A stretch of DNA of 13,247 nt from Dorea sp. (GTDB taxonomy: Bacteria > Bacillota_A > Clostridia > Lachnospirales > Lachnospiraceae): NCBI GenBank assembly GCA_016295505.1, contig JAEDLC010000051.1:1-13247 (forward strand), in the 5' to 3' direction. A model generated the notes under the pieces. It searched no databases and was not told where the DNA came from. It saw nothing but the letters and a program-made list of their open reading frames with translations. Below, one piece after another: positions 5,973 through 12,071 of the stretch. Every line of letters begins with the position of its first letter. Positions within the stretch are counted from its first letter, which is position 1. Position numbers and translations under genes: made by a program.

Positions 5973-6497
5973 TTATACAGTCTCCGGTGTTGTTGCCACA
6001 AGAAATCCTCTTTTTTTCAGTTCCTCTTCGATCATATCCAGCGTCTCTTCACTGTCTGCACTCACACGATGATAATGATAATTCGATGTGATGTTTTTTA
6101 GCGGACTGGACTTTCCCTGTCGGATATCTTCCATAAATTCTGCTGTTTTTCTTCTCGAATTCACGCCGAGCTCAGCTTCCATCGTACCATATACCCTGTG
6201 ATGTATCATGACATTTTCCACGCAGCCGCCCAGATCAACAATCGCATTCAGTTCTTCCTCCAGCTGTTCGTCCGTATGATGTACCTTAAACGTTCTGCTG
6301 ACTGATTTTACTGTATTCAGAATATAACCGCGATTGGTAGAGATAATATCATAACCTGCAGCACGGATCAATGCTATATCCTGTACGATTACCTGACGGC
6401 TTACACCATAGGCAGAGGCAAGCTTCGTTCCCGAGACCGGCACCTGGCTATCCTTTATCTGCTGAACAATCTGTTTTCTTCTGTCTGTACCCGTCAT
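5973..6497 (-). CDS. niaR: NiaR, niacin-responsive transcriptional repressor
   Basis: 174 residues, the usual length of NiaR (YrxA in Bacillus). An N-terminal winged helix of the HTH_11/BirA-like type (residues 5-60, with GTKLASAYGVSRQVIVQDIA as recognition region) is followed by the 3H ligand domain. Its three histidine-containing motifs are visible: VHHT (72-75), IHHRVYG (98-104) and YHYHRV (140-145). H73 or H74 with E81 or E82, plus H141 and H143, fit the metal site known from the Thermotoga structure. Known role: binds nicotinic acid and represses NAD synthesis or niacin uptake genes. It is the last gene of the nad operon, 39 nt after nadC, so it probably controls itself. GGAGGTG precedes the ATG by 11 nt; an upstream ATG is out of frame. 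Confidence 0.93.
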   Translation of the reverse strand: MTGTDRRKQIVQQIKDSQVPVSGTKLASAYGVSRQVIVQDIALIRAAGYDIISTNRGYILNTVKSVSRTFKVHHTDEQLEEELNAIVDLGGCVENVMIHHRVYGTMEAELGVNSRRKTAEFMEDIRQGKSSPLKNITSNYHYHRVSADSEETLDMIEEELKKRGFLVATTPETV

Positions 6498-6536
6498 TCT
6501 TCCGTCGTCACCTCCATATATTTCCTGATTCTTCTA

Positions 6537-7391
6537 TTATAATACAACTTGAAGATTCTTTAAAGAAATATCAATAATTGGTGCAGAATGTGTCAATGCC
6601 CCACTGGAAATATAGTCTACGCCAAGAGAAGTAAGTCTGCCGATATTCTCTCTGGTCACATTGCCGGAACATTCCGTCTCTGCTCTTCCATCGATCAGAC
6701 GAATAGCCTCCTGCATTTCTTCTGTAGACATGTTATCCAGCATAATGATATCGGCACCTGCTTCTACCGCTTCTTTTACCATCTCAAGATTCTCAACTTC
6801 CACTTCTATCTTCCGGACAAACGGAGCATATTCTTTCGCCATCTGCACTGCTTTTGTCACACTGCCCGCTGCTCCGATATGATTATCCTTCAACAGAACT
6901 CCGTCGGACAGATTGTAGCGATGATTATAACCGCCGCCGACGCGCACTGCATATTTTTCAAATATCCGCATATTCGGAGTTGTCTTTCTCGTATCCAGAA
7001 GCTTTGTATTACTTCCTTCCAGCAGACTTGCAACTGAATGCGTATATGTCGCAATTCCGCTCATTCTCTGCAGATAATTAAGAGCAACCCTTTCTCCTGA
7101 CAACAGAACTCTGATATCACCTCTTACCTTCCCCATCAACTGTCCGCTGGAAACCATATCTCCATCTTTACAGTAAAATTCTGTTTCTACATTTTCATCC
7201 AGAAGCTCAAATACTCTCTGAAACACTAAAAGCCCGGCAATAATTCCATCCTGCTTGCAGATCAGATCTACTTCTCCCGGAACCGCTTCTTTCATCACTG
7301 CATTCGTTGTTACATCCTCACTGGAAATATCTTCTCTCAGCGCTTCCATGATCAGATGATCTGCCTGTAATTTCATTGTGATTGTATTCAT
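6537..7391 (-). CDS. nadC: Nicotinate-nucleotide pyrophosphorylase (quinolinate phosphoribosyltransferase)
   Basis: Joins quinolinate and PRPP to give nicotinate mononucleotide, CO2 and pyrophosphate, the third step of de novo NAD synthesis. 284 residues, normal length. Seen: N-terminal sandwich domain (EDVTTNAVM near 25-33), RVALNYLQRMSGIAT (101-115), the substrate-binding LDTRKTTP (132-139), then KYAVRVGGGYNHRYNLSDG and LLKDNHI (146-172), IEVEVENLEE-type strand (195-202), MLDNMS (217-222) and the phosphate-binding ISSGALTHSA (261-270). The ATG follows AAGGAG by 8 nt. It starts 37 nt after nadB and is followed 39 nt later by niaR, consistent with one operon. No anomaly was seen. Confidence 0.96.
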   Translation of the reverse strand: MNTITMKLQADHLIMEALREDISSEDVTTNAVMKEAVPGEVDLICKQDGIIAGLLVFQRVFELLDENVETEFYCKDGDMVSSGQLMGKVRGDIRVLLSGERVALNYLQRMSGIATYTHSVASLLEGSNTKLLDTRKTTPNMRIFEKYAVRVGGGYNHRYNLSDGVLLKDNHIGAAGSVTKAVQMAKEYAPFVRKIEVEVENLEMVKEAVEAGADIIMLDNMSTEEMQEAIRLIDGRAETECSGNVTRENIGRLTSLGVDYISSGALTHSAPIIDISLKNLQVVL

Positions 7392-7428
7392 AAGTTTTTC
7401 TCCTTTTTGCCATATTGCGATTCTGTTT

Positions 7429-8595
7429 TTATATTACACGATCCCTCTGGATTTTAGAAGCCGCTCTTTTCGCAAACACCAGACTTTCCAGCAGGGAATT
7501 ACTTGCCAGCCGGTTTTTTCCGTGTACGCCGTTGCAGCTGGTCTCCCCCACTGCATACAGATGCTCCATGGATGTTCTGCTGTCAGAATCCACCCAGATA
7601 CCACCCATAAAGTAGTGCTGCGCCGGTACGACCGGTATACATTCCTTTGTCACATCATAACCTTCTTCCAGACAATGCTGATAAATATTCGGGAAATGAT
7701 TTAATATCTTTTCTTTCGGTATATTTTCCATCGAAAGCCATACATAGTCAGTTCCATCCTTTTTCATCTGTTCTCGGATTGCTTCTGTCACAACATCCCG
7801 CGGAAGCAGTTCATTCACAAATCTCTCTTTCTCTTTATTGTATAACACAGCACCCTCCCCGCGTACAGATTCCGATATCAAAAATCTTCTTCCCGGCTTT
7901 TTCGAGTACAGTGTAGTCGGATGTATCTGCACATAGTCCAGATGTTCCAAACGAATACCATGTTTTTGGGCAATATCGAGTGCGTCTCCCGTCAGATGCG
8001 GGAAATTCGTAGAATGCTGATATCTTCCTCCGATTCCGCCGCTTGCAAGAATGGTATCTCTGGCATGAATCTCCAGTATTTCCTGTCCGCATGTGGCAAT
8101 GATACCGGTACATTTTCCTTCTTCTTCTATGATATCCGTCATGGTTGTATATTCATACAACTCTACATTCTCAAGCTTTTTCACCTGTGCAAGGAGCTTG
8201 CTTGTAATCTCCTTTCCGGTCACATCCTCATGGAACAGGATTCTCGGTTTGGAATGCGCTCCTTCTCTTGTATAGGCAAATTCTCCGTCTTTCTTTTCGA
8301 ATTCCACACCATAAGCAACCAGATCTTTGATAATATCACGCGAACTTCGAATCATGATATCTACAGATTCTTTCCTGTTTTCATAATGTCCGGCCCTCAT
8401 TGTATCTTCAAAATAGCTGTCATAATCTTCTTCATCTCTGAGTACGCAGATTCCTCCCTGTGCCAGAAACGAATCGCTGCTCTCAAGATCAGACTTCGTA
8501 ATCAGTACAATCTTCTGGTCTCCCGGCAGATTCAATGCACTGAACAGCCCACCGACTCCGCTTCCTACAACAACAATGTCTGTATCTATTATCAT
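7429..8595 (-). CDS. nadB: L-aspartate oxidase, short form
   Basis: FAD-dependent enzyme that oxidises L-aspartate to iminoaspartate, the substrate of NadA. Seen: FAD motif VVVGSGVGGLFSAL (8-21), SFLAQGGI (42-49), TGKEI near 126-130, LASGGIGGRYQHSTN (183-197), LDYVQIHPT (219-227), ESVRGEGAVLYN (242-253), LPRDVVTEAI (264-273), QHYFMGGIWVD (326-336) and YAVGETSCNGVHGKNRLASN (347-366). These span both the FAD-binding and capping domains. At 388 residues it is far shorter than the roughly 530-residue Bacillus and E. coli enzymes. The frame stops about 20 residues after the NRLASNSLLE motif, so the C-terminal helical domain is absent. The stop is followed by a normal gap to nadC, which suggests a natural short form rather than a broken gene. 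GGAGGGT lies 6 nt before the ATG. Confidence 0.94.
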   Translation of the reverse strand: MIIDTDIVVVGSGVGGLFSALNLPGDQKIVLITKSDLESSDSFLAQGGICVLRDEEDYDSYFEDTMRAGHYENRKESVDIMIRSSRDIIKDLVAYGVEFEKKDGEFAYTREGAHSKPRILFHEDVTGKEITSKLLAQVKKLENVELYEYTTMTDIIEEEGKCTGIIATCGQEILEIHARDTILASGGIGGRYQHSTNFPHLTGDALDIAQKHGIRLEHLDYVQIHPTTLYSKKPGRRFLISESVRGEGAVLYNKEKERFVNELLPRDVVTEAIREQMKKDGTDYVWLSMENIPKEKILNHFPNIYQHCLEEGYDVTKECIPVVPAQHYFMGGIWVDSDSRTSMEHLYAVGETSCNGVHGKNRLASNSLLESLVFAKRAASKIQRDRVI

Positions 8596-8624
8596 ATATC
8601 TACCCTCCAGGCTCCGGAAAGATC

Positions 8625-9530
8625 CTATTTTGCAAGTTCCAACATCCGCTCAAGAGGCTTTTTGGATGCTTCACGAAGTTCTTCTGTGACATGAATCTCA
8701 TTGTCGCCGGTTTCAAGAACATGCAGAATCTTTTCTAATGAGTTTTTCTTCATATTCGGACATGTCGGAACAGACTCCGGAAAATAAAACTTCTTATCCG
8801 GATTATCCTTATGTAATTTGTATGAAACTCCTTCCTCTGTACAGATGATGAATTCCTGATCTTCACTCTCTGTTGCATACTTAATGATTCCTGATGTGCT
8901 TCCGATATAATCAGAAATCTCCAGGATCTCACCTCTGCACTCCGGATGTGACAGTATCTTTGCTTCCGGATGCTCTGCCTTTACTTTCAGAACGTCTTCA
9001 GCCTCTATTCTTTCATGTGTAGGGCAAAAGCCTTCGTTATACACAAAATGTTTCTCCGGAACCTGTCCTGCTATGTAATGTGCCAGGTTTCTGTCCGGAA
9101 TAAAGAATATATTCTTATTCGGAAGTGCCTTTACAATCTTGACTGCATTGGCGGAAGTTACACATACATCAGAATACTGTTTCAGATCTGAAGTAGAATT
9201 AATGTAACATACAACTGCCAGATCCTCATAAGTATCCCGCATCTTCTGTATCGTCTCTGCATTCGCCATATGTGCCATCGGACAGTCTGCTCCAAGATCC
9301 GGCATCAGCACCGTCTTTTCCGGATTCAGAGTCTTGGCGCTTTCACCCATGAATTCCACGCCGCAGAATACGATTGTCTGTTCCTTCAGACTGACAGCCA
9401 CTTTGCTGAGATAAAAAGAATCTCCGATATAATCTGCGATATCCTGTACCTCCGGTCTCACATAATAATGTGCCAGAATCACTGCATTTTTCTCTTTTTT
9501 TAATTTTTTAATCCGATCAACAATATCCAT
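8625..9530 (-). CDS. nadA: Quinolinate synthase (iron-sulfur enzyme)
   Basis: Condenses iminoaspartate with dihydroxyacetone phosphate to quinolinate. 301 residues, typical of the shorter NadA type found in Firmicutes and Thermotoga. Seen: AHYYVRPEVQDIADYIGDS (20-38), FCGVEFMGESAK (55-66), DLGADCPMA (78-86), YINSTSDLK (109-117), DVCVTSANAV (121-130), PDRNLA (145-150), GFCPTHERI (167-175), HPECRGE (195-201), STSGI (211-215) and VPTCPNM (254-260). C83, C169 and C257 fit the three [4Fe-4S] ligands. It is the first gene of the operon; AGAGGAG lies 8 nt before the ATG. The promoter at 9563-9591 is overlapped by a NiaR-like operator. nadB follows after 29 nt. Confidence 0.96.
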   Translation of the reverse strand: MDIVDRIKKLKKEKNAVILAHYYVRPEVQDIADYIGDSFYLSKVAVSLKEQTIVFCGVEFMGESAKTLNPEKTVLMPDLGADCPMAHMANAETIQKMRDTYEDLAVVCYINSTSDLKQYSDVCVTSANAVKIVKALPNKNIFFIPDRNLAHYIAGQVPEKHFVYNEGFCPTHERIEAEDVLKVKAEHPEAKILSHPECRGEILEISDYIGSTSGIIKYATESEDQEFIICTEEGVSYKLHKDNPDKKFYFPESVPTCPNMKKNSLEKILHVLETGDNEIHVTEELREASKKPLERMLELAK

Positions 9531-9562
9531 AATCTTTTCTCCTCTTAACTCAAACTTTCCCT

Positions 9563-9591
9563 ATTATATCACTGTTATTTACATGTGACAA
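9563..9591 (-). promoter_or_regulatory. Predicted promoter of the nadABC-niaR operon
   Basis: Minus-strand TTGTCA (9591-9586) and TATAAT (9568-9563) with a 17-nt spacer, about 33 nt before the nadA start codon. The -35 element lies inside the NiaR-like dyad. Confidence 0.82.
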
Positions 9592-9600
9592 GACATATGT
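9581..9600. promoter_or_regulatory. Predicted NiaR operator at the nadA promoter
   Basis: A 9-2-9 dyad, ACATGTGAC-AA-GACATATGT on the plus strand, whose arms match at 7 of 9 positions. It covers the -35 element of the nadA promoter, where a bound repressor would block RNA polymerase. From memory it resembles published NiaR/YrxA sites of Firmicutes (a TGTC/GACA core with outer ACAT/ATGT). The niaR gene in the same operon makes this the natural reading. Confidence 0.72.
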
Positions 9601-9667
9601 ATTTACATTATTTTTTTAACAAATATGTATTTTTCTTAACATTTTACACAAAAATTACTCATCGCAA

Positions 9668-9676
9668 TGCTATAAT
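9668..9676 (+). promoter_or_regulatory. Extended -10 promoter of the AraC-family gene
   Basis: TGCTATAAT on the plus strand, a perfect extended -10 element with no good -35 at normal distance. It lies 56 nt before the start codon of the araC-type gene and points away from nadA. Confidence 0.7.
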
Positions 9677-9680
9677 ATAC

Positions 9681-9700
9681 ACATGTGTTTTGTCAGATCA
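9681..9700. promoter_or_regulatory. Possible second, diverged NiaR-like site at the araC-type promoter
   Basis: Read on the plus strand, ACATGTGTT-TT-GTCAGATCA matches the minus-strand reading of the nadA dyad at 15 of 20 positions, including an unbroken TTGTCA. It sits 5-24 nt after the -10 element, that is at the transcription start. It overlaps a perfect 10-bp palindrome ACACATGTGT (9679-9688), which could instead be an operator for another regulator. Suggestive only. Confidence 0.35.
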
Positions 9701-9732
9701 GGTAACTTACAGAAAGAGAGGTATATTTTGTT

Positions 9733-10575
9733 ATGATACAGCCTGTAAAAATGGAAGAGATTGTTCACCACAACAATCTTTCGGCGAAAATCCTGCCGCA
9801 GACGCTGTCCGGTGATAACTTCCGTGTTCCTCCCCACTGGCACAAGGATATAGAACTCAACCTCATACTGTCCGGTACTTCCCTCTCCATCGTCGATGGA
9901 AGACCATCCATATTGACTTCCGGTGACATGTGTGTCATCAACAGCAGAAAAATACATTCCGGAGATACCCCCGACGAATCCGTACCGATCAGATTAATTA
10001 CGATTCAATGGGATTATGATTTTTTCACCAGATATTGCCCTGATTTTCCGAAGTATCAGTTTTCTCTGACCGGCCGGGCAGACATTCTTCCCGAAATACG
10101 CAGTCGAGTACTGCAGATTGCAGATCTCTATGCCGCAAAAAAGCCGTATTATGAGATGAAGATCAGTGCGTTGCTTTTAGAGACCGGATATCTGTTACTC
10201 GAGCATTGTCTGGAAGAAAATCCATATTATTACGACTACGAAAGCACCCGGAAAGCAATACAGATACAAAACGCCATCACTTATATGGAAGAAAACTATT
10301 CTCAACAGATATCACTTACACAGATTGCAGATCAGGCAAACATGTCTCCGGCATATTTCTCCAGAAAGTTCAAGCAGCTTACCGGCATCAATTTCTCCGA
10401 ATGTCTGGCTCTGTATCGTGTACAGAAAGCCCGGGATGAACTGATGAACACAGAAAATACAATGACAGAAATTGCCTTCAACAACGGTTTTGCCAATGTA
10501 AAATCATTTATACAATACTTCAGGAAACAATACCACACAACACCAAAGCAATATCAAAAAGCCCATAAAACTTAG
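9733..10575 (+). CDS. AraC-family transcriptional regulator
   Basis: 280 residues. The N-terminal half is a cupin-like sensor domain with PPHWHKDIELNLILSG (33-48; H35, H37 and E41 are the usual positions) and GDMCVINSRKIHSG (64-77), the pattern of sugar-responsive AraC proteins. The C-terminal half (about 176-276) holds two helix-turn-helix motifs: ISLTQIADQANMSPAYFSRK (193-212) and MTEIAFNNGFANVKSFIQYF (244-263), then the family signature YHTTPKQYQ (267-275). It probably activates the adjacent symporter/oxidoreductase unit in response to a sugar; this is inferred from position. GAGAGG lies 11 nt before the ATG. It is transcribed away from the nad operon from an extended -10 promoter and ends inside its own terminator, so it is a single-gene unit. 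Confidence 0.93.
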   Translation: MIQPVKMEEIVHHNNLSAKILPQTLSGDNFRVPPHWHKDIELNLILSGTSLSIVDGRPSILTSGDMCVINSRKIHSGDTPDESVPIRLITIQWDYDFFTRYCPDFPKYQFSLTGRADILPEIRSRVLQIADLYAAKKPYYEMKISALLLETGYLLLEHCLEENPYYYDYESTRKAIQIQNAITYMEENYSQQISLTQIADQANMSPAYFSRKFKQLTGINFSECLALYRVQKARDELMNTENTMTEIAFNNGFANVKSFIQYFRKQYHTTPKQYQKAHKT

Positions 10576-10592
10576 TTTTACAGGCTTTTTTT
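10556..10592 (+). terminator. Rho-independent terminator of the araC-type gene
   Basis: AAAAAGCC pairs with GGCTTTTT, and after a small internal mismatch TAAAAC pairs with GTTTTA around a 3-nt loop; the right arm ends in TTTTTTT. The left arm includes the last codons of the gene and the loop covers the stop codon. Confidence 0.88.
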
Positions 10593-10659
10593 CATGTATC
10601 CGGACAAAATATGACAATTTTCAGTCAATAGAAGGGAATACTTTCAGGCATTCTCCTGC

Positions 10660-10665
10660 TACAAT
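10660..10665 (+). promoter_or_regulatory. Possible -10 element of the symporter/oxidoreductase unit
   Basis: TACAAT, 46 nt before the symporter start codon, with no convincing -35 element at 16-18 nt. A missing -35 is common in promoters activated by AraC-type proteins, which fits the adjacent regulator. No clear direct-repeat operator was identified upstream. Confidence 0.4.
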
Positions 10666-10711
10666 AAGAACAGAATCAGTTTATTTGATATTAACAGGAG
10701 GATAATTGGAA

Positions 10712-12037
10712 ATGGGAAAATGGAGAATGCGAATTGGCTACGGAGTTGCCGACCTTGCATGTACATTAATTTTTTCAATGATAGCATCTTATCTGATGAT
10801 CTTCTACACAGATGTCTTCGGAATCAGTGCCGCAGTCGCAGGAACGATGATGTTCCTTACAAAGATAATAGAAGGATTTCTGGATATCCTGGCAGGTCTG
10901 ATCATCGACCGTACCAATACCCGATGGGGACGCAACAGACCGTATTTCTTATTTGGAGCCATACCGCTTGGTCTTGTCACCATTGCAGTTTTCTGCGCTC
11001 CCCCTCTTGAAGGAAGCAGTCGAATCATCTATGCCTTTTTGTCATATGTGCTTCTGAGCTTCATCTATGCGCTTGTGAATATTCCGCTCACCTCAATTCT
11101 TCCGACTCTGACATCAGATTCGAAAGAACGCACGGTGCTGGTCACTGCCCGTATGATCTTTTCCATGATTGCTGCTACCATTATTACAACTTTTACGACA
11201 CCTCTGGTACATTACTTTGGAAATGGAAATTCCAGAAAGGGATATCTGATCACGGTATCCATCTATGCTGTGACAGCTGCATTCCTTTTCTTTGTTACAT
11301 TTAAAAATACAGAAGAGGTAATCCGCCCCGCTTCCAAGGGCGAAAACTCTTCCATTCGAAAGGATTTCCGGTCTCTGAATTCTCAGTGTCTGGTCATGTT
11401 TTTGCTTGGATTCTGCTATTTTTCCATGTTCAATATCCGGAGCACCTCGATCATCTATTACTTTACCTACAATCTGGAGAGAGTAGAACTGATTCCGACC
11501 ATCGGCCTTCTGGGAACCTTTTCCGGTCTTCCTGTACTGCTTTTGCTTCCATATATTACAGGCAAAATCGGAAAGCGCAATTCCGTAATTACCGGAGCAG
11601 CCATCTATATCGCCGGAACCCTGCTTATATTCGTCTCGGGCGACATCCTTCCTCTCCTGATGTGTGGACTCGTCATCACCGGCTGCGGCATGTATCTGAT
11701 CCAGGCAACTTTCTTTACAATCTGCCCGGATGTCATAGATTACTGTGAATACACAAGCGGCAAAAACATTGCCGGTATGATCACTGCATGCTCCGGTCTG
11801 CTCTCCAATACAGCCATGGGAGCCAGCAGTTCCATTCTGGGGCATCTTCTCAAAGCAGGCGGATATGTTGCCAATCAGAAGCAGACTGCATCTGCGCTAA
11901 GGAGTATCCAGATCAGTTTCATCTGGATCCCCATTGTCCTGTGTATCGCAATCATTCTGCTGATCCGGTTCTTCAGGCTGGATTCCATTATGCCAAAAGT
12001 TCAGAAAGAACTGGCGAAACGCCGGGCACTTTCTTAA
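10712..12037 (+). CDS. GPH (MelB-like) family sugar:cation symporter
   Basis: 441-residue inner-membrane carrier with about 12 hydrophobic segments, belonging to the glycoside-pentoside-hexuronide:cation symporter family of the major facilitator superfamily. Seen: the N-terminal KWRMRIGYGVADLACTLIF (3-21), YTDVFGISAAVAGTMMF (32-48), and DRTNTRWGRNRPYFLFGAIP (66-85), the classic cytoplasmic loop between helices 2 and 3. In MelB the cation site uses Asp55 and Asp59; here these are Glu54 and Asp58 (KIIEGFLDI), a conservative change. A GCGMYLIQATFF stretch and CPDVIDYCEY in the second half also fit the family. The substrate is probably a glycoside, pentose or uronic acid. AGGAGG lies 10 nt before the ATG at 10712; a TTG two codons earlier is only 4 nt from it and is rejected. 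The oxidoreductase follows after 34 nt. Confidence 0.92.
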   Translation: MGKWRMRIGYGVADLACTLIFSMIASYLMIFYTDVFGISAAVAGTMMFLTKIIEGFLDILAGLIIDRTNTRWGRNRPYFLFGAIPLGLVTIAVFCAPPLEGSSRIIYAFLSYVLLSFIYALVNIPLTSILPTLTSDSKERTVLVTARMIFSMIAATIITTFTTPLVHYFGNGNSRKGYLITVSIYAVTAAFLFFVTFKNTEEVIRPASKGENSSIRKDFRSLNSQCLVMFLLGFCYFSMFNIRSTSIIYYFTYNLERVELIPTIGLLGTFSGLPVLLLLPYITGKIGKRNSVITGAAIYIAGTLLIFVSGDILPLLMCGLVITGCGMYLIQATFFTICPDVIDYCEYTSGKNIAGMITACSGLLSNTAMGASSSILGHLLKAGGYVANQKQTASALRSIQISFIWIPIVLCIAIILLIRFFRLDSIMPKVQKELAKRRALS

Positions 12038-12071
12038 CCAAAAAAAATATCAAAAAGGAGAAAGACTATCT

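Noticed and set aside
7921..8694. 257-residue open frame on the plus strand
   Set aside because: Antisense to nadB and the end of nadA, whose protein motifs are unmistakable; low-complexity Ser/Cys/Phe-rich product.
9602..9650. Two TGTTAA half-sites on the minus strand suggesting a Rex (NADH-sensing) operator upstream of nadA
   Set aside because: The half-sites are in direct rather than inverted orientation and do not form the TTGTTAA-N4-TTAACAA dyad. The tract is AT-rich, so chance matches are expected.
10706..10711. TTG start for the GPH symporter
   Set aside because: Only 4 nt after AGGAGG, too close; the ATG at 10712 has 10-nt spacing and matches the family N-terminus.
11114..11845. 243-residue open frame on the minus strand
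   Set aside because: Antisense to the GPH symporter, with no ribosome binding site or recognisable motif.
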